Positions 34,519 to 42,466 of a stretch of DNA of 45,298 nt are shown piece by piece. The notes beneath the pieces are model-generated. The model was not told the DNA's origin and searched no databases. It saw only the letters and a list, made by a program, of their open reading frames with translations. Made by a program: the position numbers and the translations under genes. Every line of letters starts with the position of its first letter. Position 1 is the stretch's first letter. Origin of the DNA: Rahnella bruchi (GTDB taxonomy: Bacteria > Pseudomonadota > Gammaproteobacteria > Enterobacterales > Enterobacteriaceae); NCBI RefSeq assembly GCF_003614975.1, contig NZ_QZWI01000023.1:1-45298 (forward strand). Direction: 5' to 3'.

Positions 34519-34629
34519 GCGCCTGTATTTAAACGGTACTTTTTGAATGACGGCAGTAAATATATATTTAATCCGGCGATGAAATAATTTTCTCATTATG
34601 TGGAATATTAATTTACCTGGATAAAGAAT

Positions 34630-36129
34630 ATGTCTAAGAAAGAAACCTCCCCTCAAAATAATAACGTGCATGACCTCCGGTCTGCGATTGAATTTTTAGA
34701 AAGCCTCCCAGACGAAATGGTCAGTACCGATGTGGAAGTCGATCCGCATGCAGAGCTTTCCGGCGTATACCGTTACGTCGGTGCCGGGGGCACCTGTGAA
34801 CGTCCGACCCGCAAAGGCCCGGCGATGATGTTCAATACCATTAAAGGGTTCCCCGGCGTACGTGTCGTGACCGGCCTGATGGCGACCCGCGAACGTACCG
34901 GTTATCTGCTGAACTGCGAACCTGAAAAACTCGGTTTCCTACTGAGGGATTCCGTGAAAAATGCCATTCCACCGGTGGTTATTGACCGCGGCACGGCGGT
35001 CTGCCAGGAAGTGATGTATCTGGCTGATGATCCGAATTTTGACCTGCGCACCTTGCTGCCTGCGCCGACCAACACCGAAGAAGATGCCGGTCCGTATTTC
35101 ACTATGGGCATGTGTTATGCCTCTGATCCTGAAACCAAAGAATCCGACATCACCATTCACCGCCTGTGCATTCAGAGCCGCGACGAATTGTCGATGTGGC
35201 TGACACCGGGCCGACATATCGATGCGTTCCGCGAAAAAGCCGAGCGTGCTGGCAAACCACTGCCGATTTCAATCAGCATTGGCGTGGATCCGGCGATTGA
35301 AATTGCAGCCTGCTTCGAGCCGCCAACCACGCCGCTGGGCTTCAACGAATTGAGCATCGCCGGTGCGTTGCGCGGTAAAGCCGTCGAGCTGACCCACTGT
35401 GTGTCCATCGATGAAAAAGCCATTGCCCACGCAGAAATCGTCATTGAAGGCGAGTTGCTGCCAAACGTCCGTGTGCGCGAAGATCAGAACACCAATACCG
35501 GCAAAGCGATGCCGGAATTCCCGGGCTACACCGGTGAAGCCAAAGCCGAACTGCCGGTGATTAAAGTGAAAGCCGTCACGCACCGCAGAAATCCGATCCT
35601 GCAAACCACGCTCGGCCCGAGCGGCGAGCACGTCAGCATGGCGGGTATTCCGACTGAAGCCAGTATCCTGGATATGATCGACCGCGCCATGCCGGGCCGC
35701 GTGCTGAATGTGCATGCGCACACCTCCGGCGGCGGTAAGTTACTGGCGGTATTGCAGTTTAAAAAATCCTCTCCGGTGGATGAAGGCCGTCAGAGACAAG
35801 CGGCGTTGCTGGCGTTTGCGGCATTCTCTGAGCTGAAACATGTGATTCTGGTGGATGAAGACGTGGATATTTTCGATACCGACGACATCCTGTGGGCGAT
35901 GCAAACCCGCTATCAGGGCGACGTGGATACCGTCACCATTCCGGGCGTCCGCTGCCATCCGCTCGATCCTTCGCAAAATCCGGCCTACAGCCCGAGCATT
36001 TTGCAGGAAGGCATGTCATGTAAAACCATCTTCGACTGTACGGTGCCGTTCCACCTCAAAGCGCATTTCGAACGTTCCAAATTTAAAGAAGTCGATGTGA
36101 AGAAATTCTTACCTGACTTTAAATACTAA
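34630..36129 (+). CDS. UbiD-family decarboxylase, gallate decarboxylase (LpdC)-like
   Basis: A 499-residue prenylated-FMN-dependent decarboxylase. Sequence such as [83 protein letters not shown] and [19 protein letters not shown] resembles what I remember of LpdC, the gallate decarboxylase of Lactobacillus plantarum. Related enzymes decarboxylate protocatechuate (AroY) and 4-hydroxybenzoate (EcdC). It needs prenyl-FMN from the UbiX-like gene 53 bases downstream. Substrate could be gallate, protocatechuate or 4-hydroxybenzoate; gallate is favoured by the similarity and by the tannase gene 7 kb away. I see no gene for the small LpdD/EcdD subunit. Confidence 0.85.
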   Translation: MSKKETSPQNNNVHDLRSAIEFLESLPDEMVSTDVEVDPHAELSGVYRYVGAGGTCERPTRKGPAMMFNTIKGFPGVRVVTGLMATRERTGYLLNCEPEKLGFLLRDSVKNAIPPVVIDRGTAVCQEVMYLADDPNFDLRTLLPAPTNTEEDAGPYFTMGMCYASDPETKESDITIHRLCIQSRDELSMWLTPGRHIDAFREKAERAGKPLPISISIGVDPAIEIAACFEPPTTPLGFNELSIAGALRGKAVELTHCVSIDEKAIAHAEIVIEGELLPNVRVREDQNTNTGKAMPEFPGYTGEAKAELPVIKVKAVTHRRNPILQTTLGPSGEHVSMAGIPTEASILDMIDRAMPGRVLNVHAHTSGGGKLLAVLQFKKSSPVDEGRQRQAALLAFAAFSELKHVILVDEDVDIFDTDDILWAMQTRYQGDVDTVTIPGVRCHPLDPSQNPAYSPSILQEGMSCKTIFDCTVPFHLKAHFERSKFKEVDVKKFLPDFKY

Positions 36130-36182
36130 CAGCAATAAGCCAGCGCACCTGCGGTGCGACGTTTCAAAAGCGGAGAGGTGAA

Positions 36183-36752
36183 ATGAAGAGAAGGCGGATA
36201 ATTGTCGGAATAAGCGGTGCTTCCGGGTTTCAGTATGGAATGAAGGCGCTGGAAATATTGCGCGATATCGATATCGACGTGCACCTGATTATCAGTAAAG
36301 GTGCCGAAATGACGCGCAGTCTCGAAACCGATATCGAACGGCAGGAGGTGATCCGGCTGGCCGATGAAGTGCATTCCATTAATAACCTCGGGGCATCGGT
36401 TTCCAGTGGTTCTTTTAAAACCATCGGGATGATTATTGCGCCGTGTTCGATGAATACGTTGGGTTCTGTTGCTCATGGACTGACCAATAACTTACTGACC
36501 CGCGCCGCAGATGTCGTTTTAAAAGAGCGGCGCAGGTTAGTATTAATGGTCAGGGAAACACCGCTGAATCTTTCGCATCTGAAAAATATGCAGTCGGTGA
36601 CGGAAATGGGCGGAATTATATTCCCGCCGGTTCCCGCGCTGTACCATAAACCCGACAGCGTGGATGATATTATTCACCACAGCGTGGCGCGCGCGCTGGA
36701 TTTATTTGACCTGGATGTCGCCAATATTAAACGCTGGGGCGAAGATTTATAG
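36183..36752 (+). CDS. UbiX-family flavin prenyltransferase
   Basis: A 189-residue flavoprotein making prenylated FMN, the cofactor for the UbiD-type enzyme encoded before it. It shows [21 protein letters not shown] at the N-terminus, [17 protein letters not shown] in the middle and [18 protein letters not shown], all typical of UbiX/Pad1. It starts after GGAGAGG. A housekeeping ubiX is expected elsewhere, so this is the dedicated catabolic copy (as in EcdB/LpdB). Confidence 0.9.
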   Translation: MKRRRIIVGISGASGFQYGMKALEILRDIDIDVHLIISKGAEMTRSLETDIERQEVIRLADEVHSINNLGASVSSGSFKTIGMIIAPCSMNTLGSVAHGLTNNLLTRAADVVLKERRRLVLMVRETPLNLSHLKNMQSVTEMGGIIFPPVPALYHKPDSVDDIIHHSVARALDLFDLDVANIKRWGEDL

Positions 36753-36792
36753 CAGAATATTTAAAAAAATATCTCAAAATAACGGAGTAGAA

Positions 36793-37506
36793 ATGTTAAT
36801 TGGACCTATCGTTAACAGCGGCGCCATAATTCTCGGCGGCCTGTTAGGGGGCTTTCTTGGCGTAAAAATGCCAGAGCGGTTGCGAACCTCGCTGCCCCAG
36901 ACTTTCGGTTTGTGTTCCATGGCGCTTGGCGTCGTGCTGCTGGTTAAAATGCACAGTATGCCGGTGGTGATTTTGTCGGTGATCCTCGGTGCCGCCATCG
37001 GCGAAATGTTTTATCTCGAACGTTACATTGCCCGTCTGGGAAATATGGCACGCGGTATCGCCGCAAAATTTGCGCCGGATACCGGCATGGATCAGAACGT
37101 CTTCACTGAAAAGTTCGTGGCCATCATTGTGCTGTTCTGCGCCAGCGGCACCGGGATTATCGGGGCGATGACCGAAGGCATGACGCACGACCCGAACATT
37201 CTGTTCGTCAAAGCCATCATGGATCTATTCACCGCCGCGATTTTTGCCACCGTGCTGGGATACGCCGTCGCTCTGATTTTTATTCCGCAGTGGGTTGTTC
37301 AGTTCCTTATCGCCTCGGCGGCGGTCTTTATTCTGCCGCTGACCAATCCGCAAATGATGGGGGATTTTACTGCCGCAGGTGGCTTTATTATGCTGGCCGC
37401 CGGTTTCCGTATCAGCGGCATAAAATCCATCGCGGTTGGCAATTTATTACCGGCGTTAATTCTGGTGATGCCCATCTCGCATTACTGGAGCCTGTTCATC
37501 CACTGA
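36793..37506 (+). CDS. DUF554 integral membrane protein
   Basis: A 237-residue membrane protein with about seven hydrophobic segments starting MLIGPIVNSGAIILGGLLGG, the DUF554 (YdfK-type) signature. The start was placed at the ATG after CGGAG; a longer frame reaching back into the ubiX-like gene is not credible. DUF554 proteins have no proven role. Its place as third gene of the decarboxylase operon, 40 bases after ubiX-like, suggests transport of the phenolic acid or its product, which is inference. Confidence 0.8.
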   Translation: MLIGPIVNSGAIILGGLLGGFLGVKMPERLRTSLPQTFGLCSMALGVVLLVKMHSMPVVILSVILGAAIGEMFYLERYIARLGNMARGIAAKFAPDTGMDQNVFTEKFVAIIVLFCASGTGIIGAMTEGMTHDPNILFVKAIMDLFTAAIFATVLGYAVALIFIPQWVVQFLIASAAVFILPLTNPQMMGDFTAAGGFIMLAAGFRISGIKSIAVGNLLPALILVMPISHYWSLFIH

Positions 37507-37517
37507 CGGATGTCCGC

Positions 37518-37549
37518 AAAAAGCCACGTCAGTGCGAAGTGGCTTTTTG
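37518..37549. terminator. Bidirectional terminator
   Basis: AAAAAGCCAC and GTGGCTTTTT are perfectly paired. It separates the decarboxylase operon from the LysR gene. Confidence 0.9.
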
Positions 37550-37590
37550 TATACTGGGTGTGACACAGCCAGACTGACAGGAAGGGAAAG

Positions 37591-38454
37591 ATGGATCTCA
37601 AAAGAATGCGCTACTTCTGTACCATCGCCGAGCAGGGTTCTATCAGCAAGGCGGCGAAGGTGCTGAATATCGCGCAACCCCCGCTCGGCCAACGTCTGCA
37701 CGAGCTTGAAGAAGAAATCGGTTCGCCGCTGTTTATCCGCACCAGCAAACAAATGGTGCTCACCGAGGCCGGACGTTTTCTGTATCGCAAAACCAGTGAA
37801 ATTCTCAATCAGGTGAACAGCGTCACTAAACAGGCGATTGATATCGCGTCGCAAAAAAAACGCACGGTGCGTATCGGCGTTTCCTACCTGTATCTGCGCT
37901 ATTTTAACACCGTTTTTCTCGAGCTGTACCGCAAAAACCCGGACTGGGATCCGAACCTGTTAGTGTCCGAATCCACCTATCTGGAAGAACTGGTGATGAA
38001 CAAAACGCTGGATATGGCGATGATCCAGACGCCCGCCGACGTGCGCTCTTTCTACGTGCGGGAATTCGAGCCAATCAAACTGGTGGCTGTGGTGACCAGT
38101 GAACTGGCCGACACCCTGCCGGATCGCACACTGACTTTTGCTGATCTCTCCGGTTTTCCGCTGGTGATGCTGCACCGCATGGGCGGCGAGGGCACCTATG
38201 AAATGCTGCTCAACCGGCTGTATGAAGAAGTGAAAGACGTGAATGTGATCATGAAAGTGTCCGAACCGCGGCTGGTGATCGAGATGTTCCGCGACGGGAT
38301 GGTCGGCGCGGCGCTGATGCCGGTATCTGAAGTCGGCGAAAGCCGGCATTTCCGCACCTTTGAAATCGAACAGAAAGGCAAACTGTTCCGTCCGGCGATC
38401 ATTACGCTGCATACCGAAAAGGATTCGTTTCTACCCGCAGACCAGACGCTGTAA
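37591..38454 (+). CDS. LysR-family transcriptional regulator
   Basis: A 287-residue regulator with an N-terminal winged helix (MDLKRMRYFCTIAEQGSISKAA, NIAQPPLGQRLHELEEEIG, LFIRTSKQMVLTEAG) and a two-lobed effector-binding domain. The start follows AGGAAGGG. LysR proteins next to aromatic-acid decarboxylase genes usually activate them in the presence of the substrate. Here it lies downstream of and codirectional with the ubiD/ubiX operon behind a terminator, so control is by position only; the palindrome at 34502 is a possible site. Confidence 0.9.
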   Translation: MDLKRMRYFCTIAEQGSISKAAKVLNIAQPPLGQRLHELEEEIGSPLFIRTSKQMVLTEAGRFLYRKTSEILNQVNSVTKQAIDIASQKKRTVRIGVSYLYLRYFNTVFLELYRKNPDWDPNLLVSESTYLEELVMNKTLDMAMIQTPADVRSFYVREFEPIKLVAVVTSELADTLPDRTLTFADLSGFPLVMLHRMGGEGTYEMLLNRLYEEVKDVNVIMKVSEPRLVIEMFRDGMVGAALMPVSEVGESRHFRTFEIEQKGKLFRPAIITLHTEKDSFLPADQTL

Positions 38455-38497
38455 AGGCATGAAAGAGTGAACTATACTCCTTCACTCTTCATGCTGA

Positions 38498-38541
38498 CTG
38501 GACGACCAGAGACTCAGCCATCTTATACAGGGACGACCCTG
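38498..38541 (+). promoter_or_regulatory. Guanidine-II (mini-ykkC) riboswitch
   Basis: Two tandem hairpins with identical ACGA loops: CTGG-ACGA-CCAG (38498-38509) and CAGGG-ACGA-CCCTG (38528-38541), 18 bases apart, then an AAGGA ribosome site and the gdx start. Two short stems with ACGR loops are the definition of the mini-ykkC class. Guanidine binding would expose the ribosome binding site. An AGAGTGA/TTCACTCT hairpin at about 38464-38488 precedes it. Confidence 0.92.
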
Positions 38542-38560
38542 AAGATATTAAGGAAACACC

Positions 38561-38881
38561 ATGGCCTGGGTTTACCTGTTTTTAGCCGGCATTTTTGAAG
38601 TGGTCTGGTCTACCGCCATGAAAGAATCCCACGGATTCACCCGCCTGCTCCCCAGTATCATCACCGCCGTTTTTATGCTGCTCAGCGTAGTTTTACTGGC
38701 GATTTCCATGAAAACCCTGCCGCTCGGCACCTCTTACACTGTCTGGGTCGGTATCGGCGCCATCGGTGCTTTTATTCTCGGCGTAGTGATGTTTGGCGAA
38801 AGCCTCAACTCGCTGCGTGTCATCGCCGTGCTGCTGATTTTCTCCGGCGTGATTTTGCTGAAAGTGGCAACGAAAGAGTAA
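38561..38881 (+). CDS. gdx: Guanidinium exporter of the SMR family
   Basis: A 106-residue, four-helix inner-membrane protein, formerly SugE. Glu13 in the first helix (GIFEVVWSTAMK), the motif TLPLGTSYTVWVGIG and the end GVILLKVATKE fit the Gdx branch of small multidrug resistance proteins, which export guanidinium against protons. The guanidine-II riboswitch just upstream fixes the assignment. Confidence 0.95.
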   Translation: MAWVYLFLAGIFEVVWSTAMKESHGFTRLLPSIITAVFMLLSVVLLAISMKTLPLGTSYTVWVGIGAIGAFILGVVMFGESLNSLRVIAVLLIFSGVILLKVATKE

Positions 38882-38898
38882 AAGCCGGACGCTGAACA

Positions 38899-38931
38899 CG
38901 ACAAAACCGCTCTAAAAGGAGCGGCTTTTGT
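38899..38931. terminator. Terminator, left copy of a repeat flanking hipAB
   Basis: Stem AAAACCGCTC/GGAGCGGCTTTT around TAAAA, serving gdx on one strand and hipB on the other. It is nearly identical to the terminator at 40887-40921. Confidence 0.9.
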
Positions 38932-39405
38932 TTATTGCTTATTGAAAAAGAGTGTCGAGAGCAGCTGCTGAGAAACCGGCACCAGCCCGACTTTCAGACC
39001 AAAGGGTTTGAACAGTTTGTTGATAACATCGGAGGTATAATTTCCTTTATCATTTTCCACTTCCGACAGTGTTTTCCGCGACACGGAAACCATTTTAGCG
39101 AAAGCATCTTGTTTTAGCCCCAGCACATTGATCCGCAGTGCTTTTAACGCTTCCCCCTGGCTTATTTCCCCGGATATCAGCGCGCGCATGACCTGGAGTC
39201 TGGCTTCATTCCTTTCATTGGCGCTGACGGGTTTCGTCAGATGAGAGACTCTGCGGCGGGTGCGTGTTTTGACAGCACGGTCCCTCTCTGCCTGGTTTGT
39301 GATTTCTGCAGTGGCGCTTTGGGTTTTCTGCGCGGCATTTTTTTTCGCCCGTATTTTAGCGATGGTGCTTTTCACTGAATCGGCCGCAATCAGAGGTTCT
39401 TTCAT
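38932..39405 (-). CDS. HipB-like HTH antitoxin
   Basis: A 157-residue protein with a C-terminal XRE/Cro HTH (about residues 92-140: LKQDAFAKMVSVSRKTLSEVEND), as in HipB antitoxins. It has an extra, strongly basic N-terminal extension of about 70 residues (Lys, Arg, Ala, Thr, Gln; RTRRRVSH), which could bind DNA non-specifically or the toxin. The gene follows hipA and overlaps it by four bases, the reverse of the E. coli hipBA order. It presumably represses the operon and neutralises HipA. Confidence 0.75.
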   Translation of the reverse strand: MKEPLIAADSVKSTIAKIRAKKNAAQKTQSATAEITNQAERDRAVKTRTRRRVSHLTKPVSANERNEARLQVMRALISGEISQGEALKALRINVLGLKQDAFAKMVSVSRKTLSEVENDKGNYTSDVINKLFKPFGLKVGLVPVSQQLLSTLFFNKQ

Positions 39406-40751
39406 AAAAGCCCCCAGCGGCGCAATTTTTCGGGAATAAAACTGAAACTTATTGCGGGCATGTTCAGGATCTGTTGCGGGATACCCCGGGCGGCAAGCCG
39501 GTCTTTCAGACCTGTCAGTTGCTCAGCAGTTTCATTGAGCGCCCGGAGTAAGTTTTGTGCCGGAATGAGATCATCCAGAGTTTGCGCAATAGCGGGAAAA
39601 TCATATTCACCGCCAACTTCCAGCGGCGTTTTCCATTTCGTCGTTCTGGCAATCCCTTCAGGATCGGCCTTCATGGGCGCGAAATCGGAGATCGGGGCGA
39701 GCCGGATGCTGCCTTCATCTTTGAGAAAAGAGGTATTTCGACCATGGTTATCGCTGTTGCCAAAAATAATATTGAGCAGATCCCGTCGGACCCATTCGGT
39801 AACAAACGCCGGGATATCAAAAGAAAAACCCTGCTCTGTCACCATATGGCTGCGGGAAATTTGATTAATCAATGTCCTGAGGGTCTCTTCATGATAGAGC
39901 GTGACGCCGGGTGCCTTGCGCAGCAGAGAATAGACCGATTCCATTCCAAACCGCCTGACGACACCTCCTTCTTCAAAGGCAATATCAAAACGTGGCAACC
40001 ACAGTGACGGATAAGTCAGTCCTTCTTCAAGCCGCATATTGTGCGTCGGGATTGTCTCAAATCCCATCGCTTCCAGTTCATGATAGAAATGGAATTCAGC
40101 CCGCAAAATATTGCAGTCCACTTCAGTCCTTGCCCCGCGTGGATATTTGACCAGATAAGGAATATCCCGGTTGGCGGGATCACTCTGGTAGGTATCGATC
40201 CAGATTTGCTGTTCCCGGTTACAACGGAGCAGCAATTTTGGTGCTTCCCCGCCCGCACCTGTCGCCCCTCCGGCAGCGGCACCGCGTTGCTGGGCATAAT
40301 CCAGAAAGTCTCCCGCCCGGTTTATCACGTCGTCGACGGTGAAAAAGAGTTGTTCAGCAAGGGGGTTATGTTCCGGCAAGGATTCTTTAATGCGCAGGTT
40401 GCCGACAGGGGATAGGGTCCCATGCTTGAGCAATACAAAATTTTGCTCATCTGGGGTCAGCCCTTCGAGATCAAGATAGTTGGCCCAATAGCGACGGCTG
40501 GAGCCGCTGGGAATGATGTCATCGAGAAACTTCAGCCATCCGCGCTGCCCGTCATCATCGAAAAAGAGGGCGACCGGATGGTTAAGTGATACGGCGCGGT
40601 TATCGTCACGGTCGAGGTTATCAATCGCATAATCGAAAAGATAATCAAGTTCAGTCAGGCGATAGTTGTTTTGTTCGCTGTCGGGAAAAGTGATGTTAGC
40701 AATATCCACCCACTCATTATTGAGAAAAGCCTGTAACGTTAACTGTTCCAT
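39402..40751 (-). CDS. HipA-family serine/threonine kinase toxin
   Basis: A 449-residue kinase of the HipA family. The start was set at the ATG after AAAGGGGG, 54 bases inside a longer frame. A glycine-rich loop (GAAAGGATGAGGEAPKLLL, about 157-175) binds ATP; the catalytic motif SDNHGRN has Asp334, and the metal-binding Asp356 lies in SDFAP. Kinases of this family phosphorylate tRNA synthetases or other targets and stop translation. It forms an operon with the downstream HipB-like protein. The target cannot be read from sequence. Confidence 0.85.
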   Translation of the reverse strand: MEQLTLQAFLNNEWVDIANITFPDSEQNNYRLTELDYLFDYAIDNLDRDDNRAVSLNHPVALFFDDDGQRGWLKFLDDIIPSGSSRRYWANYLDLEGLTPDEQNFVLLKHGTLSPVGNLRIKESLPEHNPLAEQLFFTVDDVINRAGDFLDYAQQRGAAAGGATGAGGEAPKLLLRCNREQQIWIDTYQSDPANRDIPYLVKYPRGARTEVDCNILRAEFHFYHELEAMGFETIPTHNMRLEEGLTYPSLWLPRFDIAFEEGGVVRRFGMESVYSLLRKAPGVTLYHEETLRTLINQISRSHMVTEQGFSFDIPAFVTEWVRRDLLNIIFGNSDNHGRNTSFLKDEGSIRLAPISDFAPMKADPEGIARTTKWKTPLEVGGEYDFPAIAQTLDDLIPAQNLLRALNETAEQLTGLKDRLAARGIPQQILNMPAISFSFIPEKLRRWGLL

Positions 40752-40775
40752 AAGACCCCCTTTACTTATGAGTGG

Positions 40776-40873
40776 TATATTACTCGTTAATGAAGAATAG
40801 TCCATTTAACGTTACCTAAAACACCCATTAGAAGGTTTTTTTGAATTTACTGCGTTTTATATCACTCGTTAAT
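40776..40873 (-). promoter_or_regulatory. Repeated 16-base elements upstream of hipA
   Basis: TATATTACTCGTTAAT (40776) and TATATCACTCGTTAAT (40858) are direct repeats differing by one base, 82 bases apart. The first lies within an imperfect GAGT...ACTC palindrome. They are probable HipB operators. Confidence 0.55.
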
Positions 40874-40886
40874 TTTCGTTACTCAA

Positions 40887-40921
40887 CGACAAAGCCGCTC
40901 TGTAAAAGGAGCGGCTTTTGT
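40887..40921. terminator. Terminator, right copy of the repeat flanking hipAB
   Basis: Stem AAAGCCGCTC/GGAGCGGCTTTT around TGTAAAA, downstream of the DUF1471 gene on the minus strand. It is the 35-base counterpart of the 33-base copy at 38899, with one substitution and a two-base insertion. Confidence 0.85.
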
Positions 40922-40944
40922 CTTGGAGCACAAACTTCAGCAAA

Positions 40945-41166
40945 TCATTTGTACAATACGGCGGTACCGTGAATGCGGTTCTGACCACCGGCTTCGATGA
41001 TTTTATAAGAGCTTGCACCGGCAGCAGCGGCCTTGGCGGCGAAAGTGGATTCCAGGCCATCTAGGGTATTGTCAGAGGCCGATACGGTGCCGATTTCAGC
41101 CGCGAAGCTACCGAAAGAAACCGTGGCGAGTGCAGCAGCAATAACGAAAGTTTTGATAGATTTCAT
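40945..41166 (-). CDS. DUF1471 (YdgH/BhsA/McbA) family periplasmic protein
   Basis: A 73-residue protein with signal peptide (1-22, cleavage after SFA) and the DUF1471 domain seen in the pattern LDGLESTFAAKAAAAGASSYKIIEAGGQNRIHGTAVLYK. Members such as BhsA and McbA are small periplasmic stress proteins linked to envelope stress and biofilm. AAGGAA precedes the ATG. It is transcribed alone. About 165 bases upstream to the chuY terminator contain no other gene. Confidence 0.88.
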   Translation of the reverse strand: MKSIKTFVIAAALATVSFGSFAAEIGTVSASDNTLDGLESTFAAKAAAAGASSYKIIEAGGQNRIHGTAVLYK

Positions 41167-41306
41167 GATGTCATTCCTTCTTAATGTTTGTTTGGTGAAG
41201 GCCGTGTGCCTTCGATGAGAAGAAGAATAGCGACGGGAGCTCTGAAGGGATAGCGAAGTGATTTGCTTATTTTGTTCGAAAAAATTGAATTAAACACCGG
41301 GGGATT

Positions 41307-41329
41307 AAAAAGCCCCGTTTCCGGGGCAT
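41307..41329 (-). terminator. Terminator of the chuWXY operon
   Basis: GCCCCGG and CGGGGC around AAA with TTTTTAAT on the minus strand, just after the chuY stop. Confidence 0.9.
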
Positions 41330-41333
41330 GCGA

Positions 41334-41957
41334 TCAGAACTTTTCCCCTTCCAGGGTCGAATCACACAGCGCAAAGATCTCGCCCCAGCCTTCGCCTGAG
41401 GCCAGCAGTTGCTGAATGTGCAGCGCGACATCGCTGCGGCGCACGCGGCCGTGGGCTTCGGTTTGGATCAGATGCGCTTTGCCTGTCGCATCGCCATTCA
41501 TCAGGCCGCCGGGACGCAGGATGCACCAGTCCAGCGTGCTGGTTTGCAGCCAGCTTTCGGCAAGCGATTTCTCACGCACCGCCTGCCCGAACGCCTGTTT
41601 TGCGCGTGTGGATAATGTCGGCCAGCTGTCGCCGCAGCCAATTGAGGTGACCAGTAACATCTGGCGGATACCGGTGTGTTCCGCAGTATCTGTGATCAGC
41701 CGGTTGGCGGTGTAATCAGAAAGCTTTCCTCCCAGCGTGGAGACGATCTGCGCTTTATCGCCCGCCATCTCGCAGGCCTGCAACACGTCGGCAGGGTTAA
41801 GTGCATCGCCTTCAATCACGGTGACGCCCAGTGCGCGCACGCTTTGTGCCTGTTCAGGATTGCGGATCAGCGCCACGACCGGGCATTCCTGCGCCGTGAG
41901 TGCCACCAGTTCAGCGCCGACGCCGCTGCCTGCGCCAAAAATCAGCAATGTGTTCAA
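41334..41957 (-). CDS. chuY: NAD(P)-binding protein, ChuY-like anaerobilin reductase
   Basis: A 207-residue Rossmann protein of the atypical short-chain/NmrA type, with GAGSGVGAELV at the N-terminus and LVTSIGCGDSW, CILRPGGLMNG further on. ChuY reduces the anaerobilin made by ChuW. It overlaps the upstream chuX by four bases, a tightly coupled operon end. Symbol assigned on gene order and fold. Confidence 0.8.
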   Translation of the reverse strand: MNTLLIFGAGSGVGAELVALTAQECPVVALIRNPEQAQSVRALGVTVIEGDALNPADVLQACEMAGDKAQIVSTLGGKLSDYTANRLITDTAEHTGIRQMLLVTSIGCGDSWPTLSTRAKQAFGQAVREKSLAESWLQTSTLDWCILRPGGLMNGDATGKAHLIQTEAHGRVRRSDVALHIQQLLASGEGWGEIFALCDSTLEGEKF

Positions 41958-42466
41958 GGTTGGTTCTCTCTCTCAGCCAGAAGGGCGGGAAGGGCACGAA
42001 ATGCATTCAGCTGATCGGTCAGTAATCCACGATGGCTGTCGCGCCCGACGAAAACCTTGAGCATGGCATAACCAGAAGCGTTTAAAAACCAGACACTTGC
42101 TGTGCTCATCCCCATAAATGGCCGTTCAACCAGGGCAATATGCCGGCAGTGTGTGGCGCGGATATGCCCGCTCATTCCCTGTTTGCCACGCAGGTTAAAA
42201 TAGCCGTGACGGTGCGTGCCGGTGGGTAATTCGCCATGGAACTCGAGGATCAGATCGTCATTATTGACCAACGTCGTCACATCGCCCCATCCGGTGATGT
42301 TGTCCCATACGGCGTCGAAATGTGTCCCGGCAAACAGATAGCTCCCCGGCAGGTTCTGGATCACTTCCAGCGGGGTGATTTGGAATTCGCGGGCGATATC
42401 TTCGACGGTTCCGTCGGGCTGAGTGGCGAGAAAGTCGATCAGGGACTGAAGTTTATCCGTTGGCAT
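41954..42466 (-). CDS. chuX: Heme-handling protein, ChuX/HutX family
   Basis: A 170-residue cytosolic heme carrier: MPTDKLQSLIDFLATQPDGTVEDIAREFQITPLEVIQNLP, then GELPTGTHRHGYFNLRGKQGMSGHIRATHCRHIALVERPFMG, matching the ChuX/HutX family. It passes heme to the ChuW enzyme. It overlaps chuW by 14 bases at its 5' end and chuY by four bases at its 3' end. Confidence 0.88.
   Translation of the reverse strand: MPTDKLQSLIDFLATQPDGTVEDIAREFQITPLEVIQNLPGSYLFAGTHFDAVWDNITGWGDVTTLVNNDDLILEFHGELPTGTHRHGYFNLRGKQGMSGHIRATHCRHIALVERPFMGMSTASVWFLNASGYAMLKVFVGRDSHRGLLTDQLNAFRALPALLAERENQP

Noticed and set aside
36664-36792. Extended N-terminus of the DUF554 protein
   Set aside because: It overlaps the ubiX-like gene in another frame; the ATG after CGGAG gives the normal DUF554 start.
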